The notes under the pieces: model-generated | What the model was told of the DNA's origin: nothing | What the model saw: only the letters and a program-made list of their open reading frames with translations | Database searches by the model: none | Assembly (NCBI RefSeq): GCF_026625885.1 | Contig: NZ_CP113068.1 | Location: 3,286,001 to 3,350,000, forward strand | Origin: Roseateles sp. SL47 | GTDB taxonomy: Bacteria; Pseudomonadota; Gammaproteobacteria; Burkholderiales; Burkholderiaceae_C | Length of the DNA stretch: 64,000 bases | Reading direction: 5' to 3' | Shown here: piece after piece, positions 1-9,249 of the stretch | How the letters are laid out: each line of letters starts with the position of its first letter | How positions within the stretch are numbered: the stretch's first letter is position 1 | Translations under genes and position numbers: made by a program

Positions 1-1
1 A

Positions 2-1636
2 GCCGCAGCACTTGTCAGTGTCGGCAGCTCGGCAGCAGGCATCAGCGTCGACGATCCCGACTGGTCCTTGCGTTGGGACAACACCATCAAGCTTAGTGCC
101 ATGGCGCGTGTGGCCAAGGCCGATGGTGCGCTGGCCGACTCAACGCGACTGCTGGTGCCCGGCGTGTCGTCTTCGGCATTTCCGCAGGCACTGAACTTCA
201 ACGCGGGCGATGACAACTTCCGCCGTCGTGGCCTGGTCTCCGAGCGCGTTGATCTGTTGAGTGAGTTCGATGCGGTCTATCAACGGCGCTTTGGCGTGAG
301 GCTCAGTGGCGCCGGGTGGTATGACGCCGCCTACCACCGGAACAGCGATGCGGTCGATCCACTCAACGGCCAGACCCCGGAGAACCGCTTTCCCAAGCAC
401 ACCCGCGAGATGGCCGGTGGCAAGGCAGAACTGCTGGATGCGTTTGTTTTTGGCGCCTGGGAACTGGAGGGCGGCCGCCGCCTGAGCGCACGTCTGGGGC
501 AGCATGCGTTGCAGTACGGCGAGAGCCTGTTTTATGGAGACAACGGCATTGCCCGTGCCCAAGGCCCGATCGACGTTGCCAAGTTGCTGGCGTCGCCGAA
601 CGCCCAGTTCAAGGAAATCATCCGCCCCGTGCCGCAAGTGTCGGCGCAGTTGCAGCTCTCGGCCGATGTGTCGGTGGGGGCGTACTACCAGTTCCAGTGG
701 GAGTCGGACCGCCTTCCGGCGGCTGGGAGCTACTTCTCCACCGTCAACGTCCCGTGGGGATCGTCACAGCCCGAGTACATCAATGTGAGCTCGGGGGCTC
801 TGGCAGGGCAGTACGTGCTCAAGGCCGATCGGTTGGTGGAGCCCAGCAACAGCGGCCAATACGGGATGCAGGTGAAGTGGCGCGCGGCCGACACCGACCT
901 CGGTGTCTATCTCGCCCGCTATCACGACAAGTCCGGGCAACTCTATGGCGACCTGAATGTGGCGGCGCCGCAGGACAGCCGCTGGTTCTATGTCTTCCCG
1001 GCGGCGGTGAAGACCGTTGGAGCCAGCGCGTCGCATTCGTTCGGTGATGTGAACCTGGCTGGCGAGGCTTCCCTGCGCTGGGACATGCCTCTGCGCAGTC
1101 AGAACATTCTTTATCCCTCGGCCTTGAGCCCTCAGCCTGCATACGCCACAGGCAAGACCGCCCACATCAATTTGTCGTGGCTGGCCACTCTGGGGCCGAA
1201 CTGGCTGGCCAATGAATCCAGTTTTGTGGGCGAGCTGGCCTGGCACCGGGTGCTCAGCCGCCACGACCCCGATCATGAACTCGACCCGGCCCGCAGCCGC
1301 GATGCCACCGCGCTTCAGTTTGTGTTCAGTCCCAGCTACCGGCAGGTCCTGCCAGGTGTGGATCTCAGTGTGCCGGTGGGACTTCGCTACACCCTCGACG
1401 GCCACTCTCCGGTCATTCCCTGGGAGTCGCGCGGCAGCGGCTCCGCCTCGCTGGGGCTCGAAGGCAACTACCTCGGCGTCTGGCAATTCACCCTCAATTA
1501 CACGCGCTACATCGGCTCCGCCGTGCCCTTCTTGGATTACCGCGCGCTGCTGAGTGGCGGCTCCACCTTCTACAGCCGGGGCAATCCATTGGCAGACCGT
1601 GACTATGTGGCGGTCTCGCTTCGCCGCACCTTCTAA
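2..1636 (+). CDS. DUF1302 family outer-membrane protein (5' partial)
   Basis: The reading frame is open from base 2 to the TAA at 1634-1636, so the gene begins outside the window; the TTG at 68 lies inside the coding sequence and is unlikely to be the start. The visible part is about 544 residues. Its start, DWSLRWDNTIKLS, followed by many alternating hydrophobic/polar strands and a terminal aromatic (RRTF), fits a DUF1302 beta-barrel. Members are predicted outer-membrane proteins, and they commonly sit next to DUF1329 genes, as here. The signal peptide would lie upstream. It leads a 13-gene same-strand run and probably handles outer-membrane passage of a hydrophobic compound, which is inference from context. 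Confidence 0.85.
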   Translation, partial: AAALVSVGSSAAGISVDDPDWSLRWDNTIKLSAMARVAKADGALADSTRLLVPGVSSSAFPQALNFNAGDDNFRRRGLVSERVDLLSEFDAVYQRRFGVRLSGAGWYDAAYHRNSDAVDPLNGQTPENRFPKHTREMAGGKAELLDAFVFGAWELEGGRRLSARLGQHALQYGESLFYGDNGIARAQGPIDVAKLLASPNAQFKEIIRPVPQVSAQLQLSADVSVGAYYQFQWESDRLPAAGSYFSTVNVPWGSSQPEYINVSSGALAGQYVLKADRLVEPSNSGQYGMQVKWRAADTDLGVYLARYHDKSGQLYGDLNVAAPQDSRWFYVFPAAVKTVGASASHSFGDVNLAGEASLRWDMPLRSQNILYPSALSPQPAYATGKTAHINLSWLATLGPNWLANESSFVGELAWHRVLSRHDPDHELDPARSRDATALQFVFSPSYRQVLPGVDLSVPVGLRYTLDGHSPVIPWESRGSGSASLGLEGNYLGVWQFTLNYTRYIGSAVPFLDYRALLSGGSTFYSRGNPLADRDYVAVSLRRTF

Positions 1637-1656
1637 AAATGAAATCGGAGACAAGC

Positions 1657-3033
1657 ATGCAAAGCATTCAGCCACGGGCGCTGGCACCTTGGAGTTTTGG
1701 CCTCATCGCTTTGATGGCCAGTTGTGCAGTGCCGGTATGGGCGGGCGTCTCTGCGGAGGAGGCCACCCGCCTGAAGGGCGAATTGACCCCGTTGGGCGGC
1801 GAGCGCGCTGCCAACAAGGACGGCACCATTCCCGCCTGGACCGGCGGCATGACCACCCCCATCACCGGAGACAAACCGGGAGGGCGACGCGGTGATCCGT
1901 TCAAGGATGAGAAGCCGCTGTTCAGCATCACTGCGCAGAATGTCGGGCCCTATGCGGACAAGCTCACCGACGGCACCAAAGCAATGCTGAAGCGGTTCCC
2001 GGAGAGTTTCCGGGTGGACGTCTACAAGACGCACCGCACCGCCGCCGCTCCGCAATGGGTCTACGACAACACCTTCAAGAACGCCACCCGTGCCCAGCTC
2101 AAGGGTGACCTGGTGGAGGGCGCTTATGGCGGCATTCCATTCCCCATCCCGAAGTCCGGCGCGGAGGTGATGTGGAACCACCTGTTGCGCTGGCGGGGCA
2201 CGACGCTGCAACTGGACATCACCCAGTACCAGCTCACCTCGGACGGCAAGGCCGTGCTCACCACCGACGGCAGCATGGATCAGCAGATGCCCTATTACTT
2301 CCAAGAAGGCACGGCTGAGCAATTTGCGAAGACCCAGGAACCCTGGATGGTGCGGCTGCGTAACTCCGGCCCGCCGATTCGTGCCGGTGAGGCCATGGTC
2401 GGGCGCAACAACATTGACGGGGCCAAGGATCAGGCCTGGGTGTACCTCACCGGGCAGCGCCGCGTGCGCAAGCTGCCGAACCCCTGCTGCGATACGCCCA
2501 CCCCGGCCACTGCAGGCGTGATGAGCTTCGACGAACTCGAGACCTGGACCGGGCGGCTGGATCGGTTCGACTGGAAGCTCGTTGGCAAGCAGGAGATCTT
2601 CATCCCCTACAACGGCAATCGCCTGCTGCAACCGAAGGAGGATGCGGCGGTGGTGACCCGGTCCCATCTGAATCCGGACCATGTGCGCTGGGAACTGCAC
2701 CGGGTGTGGGTGGTGGAAGCGACCTTGCGCAAGGGGCAGCGTCATCAGGCCGCGCGGAGCCGCTACTACTGCGATGAGGACACCTGGAACTGTGTGCTGG
2801 GCGACCGTTGGGACGCCCAGGGGCAGCTGTGGAAGACCCTCTGGGCCCAGACCCTGGTGGCGCCGGACTTGCCTGGCACCGTCATTGGCGCATTCGGCTT
2901 TACCGATCTGCTGTCCGGAACCGGCTTTGTGGGCAATCTCTACAACAGCAAAGCCCAGCAATACGCCGTCAAACCAAGGTTGGCCGACAGCGTTTTCACG
3001 CCGGACGCCATGGCAGGTGAGGGCATCCGGTGA
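1657..3033 (+). CDS. DUF1329 family periplasmic protein
   Basis: This is a 458-residue exported protein. I chose the ATG at 1657 over the one at 1639 because GGAGA lies just before it (1647-1651), and because translation from there opens with a clean signal peptide cleaved near VWA-G at residue 29. The body matches the DUF1329 pattern, including EEATRLKGELTPLGGE and NKDGTIPAWTGG near the N-terminus. Family members are thought to be lipoprotein-carrier-like periplasmic proteins and almost always neighbour DUF1302 genes. It lies 20 bases after the DUF1302 gene and overlaps or abuts the next one. A periplasmic shuttle between the RND exporter and the outer membrane is inferred. Confidence 0.85.
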   Translation: MQSIQPRALAPWSFGLIALMASCAVPVWAGVSAEEATRLKGELTPLGGERAANKDGTIPAWTGGMTTPITGDKPGGRRGDPFKDEKPLFSITAQNVGPYADKLTDGTKAMLKRFPESFRVDVYKTHRTAAAPQWVYDNTFKNATRAQLKGDLVEGAYGGIPFPIPKSGAEVMWNHLLRWRGTTLQLDITQYQLTSDGKAVLTTDGSMDQQMPYYFQEGTAEQFAKTQEPWMVRLRNSGPPIRAGEAMVGRNNIDGAKDQAWVYLTGQRRVRKLPNPCCDTPTPATAGVMSFDELETWTGRLDRFDWKLVGKQEIFIPYNGNRLLQPKEDAAVVTRSHLNPDHVRWELHRVWVVEATLRKGQRHQAARSRYYCDEDTWNCVLGDRWDAQGQLWKTLWAQTLVAPDLPGTVIGAFGFTDLLSGTGFVGNLYNSKAQQYAVKPRLADSVFTPDAMAGEGIR

Positions 3034-3044
3034 GGGCGCGCGGC

Positions 3045-4148
3045 ATGAACATGGTGGGGCGGTTGCCGAAGGCATGGCGACCCTCGTTCTGGATGACCTG
3101 CGGCTGCTTGGGCCTTGCCGTCAGTCAGCTGGCCCTGGCGTCCGCGCCGGTGTCCCCCACCTCGACCAGGGCCGAAGATGCCTTGCAACGCCCTGCGGTG
3201 TCGGTGAAGCACCCCGGTCAGGCGGTGCTGCTGGGGGCGGCCGTGCAGGGCGCGCGGTGGGTGGCCGTCGGCGAACGAGGCCTGATTGTGGTGAGCGAGG
3301 ACGGAGGCCGCCAATGGACCCAGGTGGACTCGCCCGTCAGTGTCACGCTGACGGCGGTCCGATTTGCGAATCCACAGTTCGGCGTGGCAGTGGGGCATGG
3401 CGGTGTGGTTTTGGTGACCAACAACGGCGGCCGCGAGTGGAAAGCCCGTCTGGATGGGCGGGCACTCGGAAATCTTCTGCAGGCGCAGGCTCAATCACGC
3501 GGCGATGCCGACGCCATGGCGATGGCGCAACGTCTGGCCTCCGAAGGCCCGGACAAGCCATGGCTGGACGTGAGTGTGGCGGGCGCCGGCCAGATCACCG
3601 TGGTGGGCGCTTATGGATTGGCGCTGCACAGCGACAACGGCGGGCGGAGCTGGCGTTCATTTGCGGGCCCTCTGGACAACCCCAGAGGCATGCATCTCTA
3701 TGCCATCCGCCAGGTGGGCCAGCGCATCCTGATCGCTGGCGAGCAGGGCTTGGTGCTGCTGTCGGAAGACGGTGGACGGAGCTTCAGCCGACTGCAGACG
3801 CATTACAAAGGCAGCTTCTTCGCTGCCGAATTGCTGCCCGATGGCGGCCTGCTGGTCGCGGGCCTGCGCGGCCAGGTGCTTCGCAGTGGCGATGGCGGCC
3901 AGAGTTGGGTGGCGCTCGCCTCACCCGCCACCGGCGCCATCACCGGCATCGCTTTGCAGGCGAATGGCGTTCCGGTGCTGGCCAGCCAGTCGGGGCAGCT
4001 GTTGGGACTGCAGGGGAGCGCGCTGGTGCCGTGGGGGCCGCAAGACCTGCCGCCACTCAACGGCGTGGTGGCGGTGGATGCCAAGCGGGTATTGGCGCTG
4101 TCCGTCCGAGGCCCCATCCCCATTGAGCTTCCCGGAGGCGCGCCATGA
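3045..4148 (+). CDS. YCF48-like Asp-box propeller protein, exported
   Basis: The protein has 367 residues from the ATG at 3045; a GTG at 3030 overlapping the previous stop is an alternative start. An N-terminal signal segment ends near residue 32 (LALAS-A). Five Asp-box/BNR repeats are directly visible: SEDGGRQW (about residue 84), TNNGGREW (125), SDNGGRSW (196), SEDGGRSF (240) and SGDGGQSW (282), as in the beta-propeller of photosystem II assembly factor Ycf48. In non-photosynthetic bacteria such proteins occur in DUF1302/DUF1329/RND clusters. The stop overlaps the RND start by 4 bases, so the two are probably translationally coupled. A scaffold or assembly role for the exporter is inference. 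Confidence 0.8.
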   Translation: MNMVGRLPKAWRPSFWMTCGCLGLAVSQLALASAPVSPTSTRAEDALQRPAVSVKHPGQAVLLGAAVQGARWVAVGERGLIVVSEDGGRQWTQVDSPVSVTLTAVRFANPQFGVAVGHGGVVLVTNNGGREWKARLDGRALGNLLQAQAQSRGDADAMAMAQRLASEGPDKPWLDVSVAGAGQITVVGAYGLALHSDNGGRSWRSFAGPLDNPRGMHLYAIRQVGQRILIAGEQGLVLLSEDGGRSFSRLQTHYKGSFFAAELLPDGGLLVAGLRGQVLRSGDGGQSWVALASPATGAITGIALQANGVPVLASQSGQLLGLQGSALVPWGPQDLPPLNGVVAVDAKRVLALSVRGPIPIELPGGAP

Positions 4149-6577
4149 CGCCGGCACGCTTTGATGCCACTGCGGGCATTCCGCTGGCGGCGCAGTCGGG
4201 CTCATTGCTCGAGCGTGCCGTGTTCAATCATCGCTGGCTGGTGCTGGTGGTGTGCGCGTTGGCGACGCTGCTGCTGGGCTGGCAGGCGTCCCGGCTCAGC
4301 CTGAACGCCAGCTTCGAGAAGACCATTCCGCTGCGCCACCCCTACATCCAGAACTTTGTGGCGCATCAGTCGGAGCTGACCGGACTGGGCAATGCCGTTC
4401 GGATCGCTGTTGAGAACCCCAAGGGCACCATTTATGACGCCCACTACATGGAGACTCTGCGTCAGCTCAACGACCAGATCTTCCTGCTCAAGGGCGTGAA
4501 CCGGACGCAGCTCAAGTCGCTATGGACGCCCAACACCCGCTGGGGCGCGGTGACCGAAGAGGGCCTGGATGGCGGCCCGGTGATTCCGGATGGTTTTGAC
4601 GGGTCTCCTGCCGCCCTTCAGCAGTTGAGCGTGAACGTGTCCCGGTCGGGCGAACTGGGGCAACTGGTGGCCAACGACCTGCGCTCCAGCATCATCTCGG
4701 TGCCGTTGCTCGCGAAGGATGCGCAGGGGAGGTCGCTGGACTATGCCGAGTTCGCCGCCCAACTGGAATCGCTGCGGGCGACCTACGAAGCGAAGGGGCT
4801 GGTGCTGCACATCACCGGTTTTGCCAAGGTCATTGGGGACCTGCTGGACGGCGTACGGGCGGTGCTGATGTTTTTTGCTGCGGCGGTGCTGATCGCCACG
4901 CTGGCGGTGTGGGGCTACACGCGGTGTCTGCGTTCCACGGCGCTGGTGGTGGCCGCATCGCTGATCGCAGTGGTGTGGCAGTTGGGGGCGCTGCCGATGT
5001 TGGGCATGGCGCTGGACCCTTATTCGATTCTGGTGCCGTTTCTGGTCTTTGCCATTGGCATGAGCCATGGGGCCCAGAAGATGAACGGCATCATGCAGGA
5101 CATCGGCCGCGGAGCCTCCCGTCTGATGGCGGCGCGCCTGACCTTTCGGCGGTTGTTCATGGCCGGTCTGACGGCCCTGCTGGCCGATGCCGTCGGATTC
5201 GCGGTGCTGCTGGTGATCGACATCCAGGCGATTCGCGAGCTGGCCATGGCGGCCTCCTTGGGCGTGGCGGTGCTGATCGTCACCAACCTGATCCTGCTGC
5301 CGGTGATGCTGTCCTATGTGGGCGTGAGCGCAGCGGCGGCTCAACGCAGTCTGCGCGACGAGGCGCCAGCGACCGCCACAACGAGCGTCCCCGCGCCCAG
5401 CAGTCCAGGAGGATGGGGGTGGCTCGAACGCTTCACCCATCGCCGTTGGGCCCGTGCGGCGGTCCTCGGTGGGCTGCTGATGGGGGTGGGCGGCGCTTGG
5501 ATCGCGACACGCCTGCAGATTGGCGATCTTGATCCCGGCGCCCCGGAACTGCGCGCCAACAGCCGCTACAACCGCGATGTGGCCTTCATGAACCAGGGCT
5601 ACGGAGCCAGCAGCGATGTGCTGGCGGTGATGGTGAAGACGCCTGAAGGGCAGTGCGCGCAGTGGTCCGTGCTGAGCAAGGTCGATGCGTTGGAATGGGA
5701 ACTTCGGCAACTGCCCGGTGTGGAGTCCACGCAGTCACTGGCGCTCTTGAACCGGCGGGTGCTGACCGGACTGAACGAGGGCAACCCGAAGTGGTATGAG
5801 CTGCTGCCCAACCAGGACATGCTCAATGCCGTCACCGCCGGTGCGCCCCGAGGCCTCTACAACGACAGCTGCAGTCTGTTGACGCTCTATATCTATCTGG
5901 CCGACCACAAGGCCGCAACGCTGACGCGGGTGGTGGAGCACGTGGAAGCCTATGCCCGCCTGCACGACGGCCCCGATGCCAGCTTCCTGCTGGCTGCAGG
6001 GCCGGCAGGCATCGAGGCGGCGACCAACATGGCGGTGAAGGACGCCTGGCGTCTGATGCTGGTGCTGGTGTATGGCGCCGTCATGCTGCTGTGCTTTCTC
6101 ACCTTCAGGTCATGGCGGGCCGTCCTGGTCGCCGTGCTTCCGTTGGTGTTGACCTCCATGCTGGCGGAAGCCTTGATGGTGGCGCTGGGCATGGGCATCA
6201 AGGTGGCCACCCTGCCGGTGATCGCACTCGGGGTGGGCATCGGGGTGGACTACGCGCTCTACATCCTCTCTGTCACCTTGGCCGGGCTGCGTGCCGGTCA
6301 GTCGCTGACACAGGCCTATGCCGATGCACTGCGATTCACCGGCCGTGTGGTGATGCTCACAGGCGTCACGCTGGCCGTTGGCGTGGCGACGTGGATCTTC
6401 AGCCCCATCAAGTTCCAGGCCGACATGGGCCTGCTGCTGGCGTTCATGTTCCTCTGGAACATGGCGGGAGCGCTGGTGTTGGTGCCTGCCCTCGCGCATT
6501 TCCTTCTCCCCGGCGCTACCCGCGCCTTGCCCAATCCGTCGGCAGGACCGGCGGGACCAACCGTCGCACCGGTTTAA
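4145..6577 (+). CDS. RND/MMPL family exporter
   Basis: This 810-residue inner-membrane protein has two similar halves. Each half has one N-terminal transmembrane helix, a large periplasmic loop and a block of helices; TM1 is near residues 30-48 and the helix blocks lie around 235-400 and 640-800. The second half contains the GVGIGVDYALYIL type segment typical of the RND/MMPL superfamily. It is shorter than the roughly 1,000-residue drug pumps and resembles hydrophobe, sterol or lipid exporters. It starts in an ATGA overlap with the Asp-box gene. The DUF1302-DUF1329-YCF48-RND order suggests a dedicated trans-envelope route; direction and cargo cannot be read from sequence. Confidence 0.85.
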   Translation: MTPARFDATAGIPLAAQSGSLLERAVFNHRWLVLVVCALATLLLGWQASRLSLNASFEKTIPLRHPYIQNFVAHQSELTGLGNAVRIAVENPKGTIYDAHYMETLRQLNDQIFLLKGVNRTQLKSLWTPNTRWGAVTEEGLDGGPVIPDGFDGSPAALQQLSVNVSRSGELGQLVANDLRSSIISVPLLAKDAQGRSLDYAEFAAQLESLRATYEAKGLVLHITGFAKVIGDLLDGVRAVLMFFAAAVLIATLAVWGYTRCLRSTALVVAASLIAVVWQLGALPMLGMALDPYSILVPFLVFAIGMSHGAQKMNGIMQDIGRGASRLMAARLTFRRLFMAGLTALLADAVGFAVLLVIDIQAIRELAMAASLGVAVLIVTNLILLPVMLSYVGVSAAAAQRSLRDEAPATATTSVPAPSSPGGWGWLERFTHRRWARAAVLGGLLMGVGGAWIATRLQIGDLDPGAPELRANSRYNRDVAFMNQGYGASSDVLAVMVKTPEGQCAQWSVLSKVDALEWELRQLPGVESTQSLALLNRRVLTGLNEGNPKWYELLPNQDMLNAVTAGAPRGLYNDSCSLLTLYIYLADHKAATLTRVVEHVEAYARLHDGPDASFLLAAGPAGIEAATNMAVKDAWRLMLVLVYGAVMLLCFLTFRSWRAVLVAVLPLVLTSMLAEALMVALGMGIKVATLPVIALGVGIGVDYALYILSVTLAGLRAGQSLTQAYADALRFTGRVVMLTGVTLAVGVATWIFSPIKFQADMGLLLAFMFLWNMAGALVLVPALAHFLLPGATRALPNPSAGPAGPTVAPV

Positions 6578-6593
6578 CTCTGGAAGTCTCACG

Positions 6594-7754
6594 ATGTTCA
6601 AGTATTTCCCCACCAACTACGTTTGGAACCTGTCCGTCGACCTGGCGCTCGAAATGGGCGCCCGGATCGGTGAGATCGAAACCATGTGCGCCCCGCTGCA
6701 AGAGGCCGCCAAAGCGCCCGATGCCGCCGGCACACGGGCCTTCCGGGACACCTGGGCCGCCATGGCGGACAAGCTCTGTGCGCTGGCGGAAGAGGATGAA
6801 GCCCAAGGGCGCTTGTTGTCCGCCGGAGAGAAATACAACCGCGCCGCCACCTATTACCTGACCTGTGAGCGGCTGCAGGCCCATGGCGCACCAGGCCGTG
6901 TCGAGCTGTACAGGCGGTTTCTGGCGGTGTTTGATCGGGGTGTCCGGCTGAGCGGCGAGAACTGCCGTCGTGTCGAGATTCCCTACGAAGGTCAGGTTCT
7001 GTCGGCGCTCTATGTCCCGGCCGAAGGCGTGCAAGGGCGGGCTCCGGTGCTGGTGCAGGTCAACGGCCTCGATTCCACCAAGGAGATGAAGTACAGGGTC
7101 GGGCTGCCCCAGTGGCTGGCGCGCCGGGGTGTGGCCTCGCTGGTCGTGGATCAGCCCGGCACGGGCGAGGCGCTGCGCCTGCATGGACTGACCGCACGTT
7201 TCGATAGCGAGCATTGGGCGTCCCGCGTGGTGGACTGGCTGGAACGGCAGGAGGGGGTGGACCCCGCCCGCATCGGCCTGGAAGGCGTGTCCTTGGGCGG
7301 CTATTACTGCCCGCGTGCGGTCGCCTTTGAACCTCGCTTCGCCTGCGGCGTGGTCTGGGGCGCCAATCACGACTGGCGCGACGTGCAGCGCAAGCGGCTG
7401 CAGAAGGAGGGAAGCTTCCCCGTGCCGCATTACTGGGCGCATGTGCAGTGGGTCTGGGGCGCCAAGGATCTGGACGACTTCATGCGCATCTCCGAAGACG
7501 TGCATCTGGACGGCATCCTCGACCGCATCCGGGTGCCCTTCCTGGTCACGCATGGCGAGAGGGATTCGCAGATCCCGCTCCAGTGGGCCCACCGGACCTA
7601 CGACCAGCTCATCAACAGCCCCAAGCGCGAGCTCAAGGTGTTCACCGACCGTGAAGGCGGTGTGCAGCACTCGAGCTTCGACAACAGCATCAACGCCGGC
7701 CAGTACATCGCCGATTGGGTCGCCGAAACCCTGGGCGGCCGCACGGCCTGCTAA
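6594..7754 (+). CDS. alpha/beta hydrolase with helical N-terminal domain (C-C hydrolase-like)
   Basis: The protein has 386 residues from the ATG at 6594. Residues 1-115 form a helical N-terminal region and residues 125-386 an alpha/beta hydrolase fold. The nucleophile motif GVSLG places Ser233; Asp324 (GERDSQ) and His359 (GGVQHSSFD) complete a plausible triad. The oxyanion strand is at VNGLDSTKE. This layout resembles 2,6-dihydroxypseudooxynicotine hydrolase, which breaks a C-C bond in a ring-derived ketone, and related FrsA-like esterases. Next to an extradiol dioxygenase it may hydrolyse a ring-cleavage product. A simple esterase cannot be excluded. It lies 16 bases after the RND gene. Confidence 0.8.
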   Translation: MFKYFPTNYVWNLSVDLALEMGARIGEIETMCAPLQEAAKAPDAAGTRAFRDTWAAMADKLCALAEEDEAQGRLLSAGEKYNRAATYYLTCERLQAHGAPGRVELYRRFLAVFDRGVRLSGENCRRVEIPYEGQVLSALYVPAEGVQGRAPVLVQVNGLDSTKEMKYRVGLPQWLARRGVASLVVDQPGTGEALRLHGLTARFDSEHWASRVVDWLERQEGVDPARIGLEGVSLGGYYCPRAVAFEPRFACGVVWGANHDWRDVQRKRLQKEGSFPVPHYWAHVQWVWGAKDLDDFMRISEDVHLDGILDRIRVPFLVTHGERDSQIPLQWAHRTYDQLINSPKRELKVFTDREGGVQHSSFDNSINAGQYIADWVAETLGGRTAC

Positions 7755-7784
7755 GGCGACGCTCACATCCCACAAGGAGCACAC

Positions 7785-8801
7785 ATGAACATCATTGGAC
7801 CCGATGCGCTGGTTTTCGGCGTGGACGACCTGGCCGCCTGCAGCCAGTACCTCATCGATTACGGCCTGACCCCCGTCGAACAGAGTGCCGCCGGTGGGCG
7901 CTTTGAAGCACTGGACGGCACCGCCATCGTGCTCGCCCTGGAGAACGACCCGTCACTGCCACCGTCTCTGGGCACGGCCAGCCGCCTGCGCAAGACGATC
8001 TACGGGGTGCGCGATGAAGCCAGCCTGAGCGCCATCGCCGAGGAACTGGGCCGTGACCGTGAGGTCCGCCGACTGCCCGATGGTTCCCTGGAGGCCCTGG
8101 ATGACATGGGCTTTGTGCTCGGATTCCAACTGGCCCGCCGGCGTCCCATCACGGTGGCGGCGGAGCTCATCAACGCGCCGGGTACAGCGGTGGCCCGTGC
8201 GCCCAATGCGGTGGCCGTGGATGAGTCCGCCGAGGTGCGGCCGCTGACGCTGTCGCACGTGGTGTATTTCGTGCCGGATGAAGCCCGGGCGACGGCTTTT
8301 TACACCCAGCGCCTGGGCTTCCGTGTCACCGACCGCCTGGAGGGCGCCGGCCCCTTCCTGCAGCCTGCAGGGACGCTGGACCACCACACGCTGTTTCTGA
8401 TCCAGACGCCCCCCTTCATGAAGGGTGTTGAGCACTTCACCTTCCACATGAGCGGCCCGACCGCCGTGATGCAGGCGGGTACGCGCTTCGTGAACAAGGG
8501 GTATCAGAGCTTCTGGGGGCCCGGCCGCCACAAGTTCGGCTCCAACTGGTTCTGGTACTTCAACAGTCCCCTGGGCTGCCATGTGGAATATGACGCCGAC
8601 ATGGACCATCACGACGCGCAATGGACGGCGCGCAGCGTCCCGATGAGTGCCGATGCCTCTCAGTTGTTCCTGTTCCAGCATCGTGACAAATGGGCGCCGG
8701 GTGAGCCGCCCAAGGGCATTCCTCCGGGGGGCTCGGCCGCTGCCGGCGCCACGTCCACCACAACGGCTGCCCCATCAGCCCTGCACGACGATGCTCACTG
8801 A
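7785..8801 (+). CDS. VOC-superfamily extradiol-type dioxygenase
   Basis: This 338-residue protein has two VOC modules. The C-terminal one carries the type I extradiol dioxygenase signature: metal ligands His158 (LSHVVYF), His217 (GVEHFTF) and Glu268 (GCHVEYD), a catalytic-type His201 (LDHHTLF) and a GRH/His249 element, in the order seen in 2,3-dihydroxybiphenyl dioxygenases. Such enzymes use Fe(II) or Mn(II) and O2 to open catechol rings next to the hydroxyls. The N-terminal module lacks these ligands and is probably structural. A strong ribosome site (AAGGAG) precedes the ATG, and the last 11 bases overlap the Rieske gene. Ring cleavage is likely; the substrate is unknown. Confidence 0.8.
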   Translation: MNIIGPDALVFGVDDLAACSQYLIDYGLTPVEQSAAGGRFEALDGTAIVLALENDPSLPPSLGTASRLRKTIYGVRDEASLSAIAEELGRDREVRRLPDGSLEALDDMGFVLGFQLARRRPITVAAELINAPGTAVARAPNAVAVDESAEVRPLTLSHVVYFVPDEARATAFYTQRLGFRVTDRLEGAGPFLQPAGTLDHHTLFLIQTPPFMKGVEHFTFHMSGPTAVMQAGTRFVNKGYQSFWGPGRHKFGSNWFWYFNSPLGCHVEYDADMDHHDAQWTARSVPMSADASQLFLFQHRDKWAPGEPPKGIPPGGSAAAGATSTTTAAPSALHDDAH

Positions 8802-9249
8802 TGCCACCAGGCTTTGCCACGCGTCGGAGGTGGCGGAGGACGAGGCGCTGTGCGTACCCGCCCCCGCTGCCGCGCCAACGCCCGGCGAGCCTTGGTTCCT
8901 TGTGCGCCATGGGGGGCGACTGTACGGCTACCGTGACGATTGCCCGCATATCCCTGGGTCACCGCTGGCATGGCGCCGCCATGCATACCTCAGCGGCGAC
9001 CATCAGCGCATCGTCTGCCACGCGCATGGCGCGCAATTCGAAATTGCAACCGGCCACTGTGTGATCGGTCCCTGTGTTGGGCTTTCCCTGACTGCCATCC
9101 CACTTGCACTGGCGCCTGACGGCAGTGTGCATTTCGATTCAAACGCCCCACACCCGCAACACCCTCCACACCCTCCACACGCTTCCAGCGCTTCGAACGG
9201 TCCGTATTCCCGCATCACCCTCACCAAAGATTCCAGGAGACAGCCATGA
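8791..9249 (+). CDS. Rieske [2Fe-2S] ferredoxin
   Basis: The 152-residue protein starts at the ATG at 8791, inside the end of the dioxygenase gene. The Rieske cluster ligands are Cys51 and His53 (DDCPHIPG) and Cys76 and His79 (CHAHGAQF), so the C-x-H and C-x2-H pairs are both present. The spacer between them is 22 residues, slightly longer than the usual 15-18. After residue 115 comes a His/Pro/Ser-rich tail (APHPQHPPHPPH) not typical of ferredoxins. No Rieske oxygenase alpha subunit or ferredoxin reductase is in the window, so its electron partner must lie elsewhere. The stop overlaps the monooxygenase start as ATGA. Confidence 0.8.
   Translation: MLTDATRLCHASEVAEDEALCVPAPAAAPTPGEPWFLVRHGGRLYGYRDDCPHIPGSPLAWRRHAYLSGDHQRIVCHAHGAQFEIATGHCVIGPCVGLSLTAIPLALAPDGSVHFDSNAPHPQHPPHPPHASSASNGPYSRITLTKDSRRQP

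Noticed and set aside
1633..3075. Minus-strand open frame of 480 codons
   Set aside because: It lies wholly opposite the DUF1329 gene and its neighbours; composition is that of a GC-rich shadow.
9130..9185. CACCCTCCA-type repeats as a CRISPR or regulatory array
   Set aside because: They are short, in frame and encode the His/Pro-rich tail of the Rieske protein.
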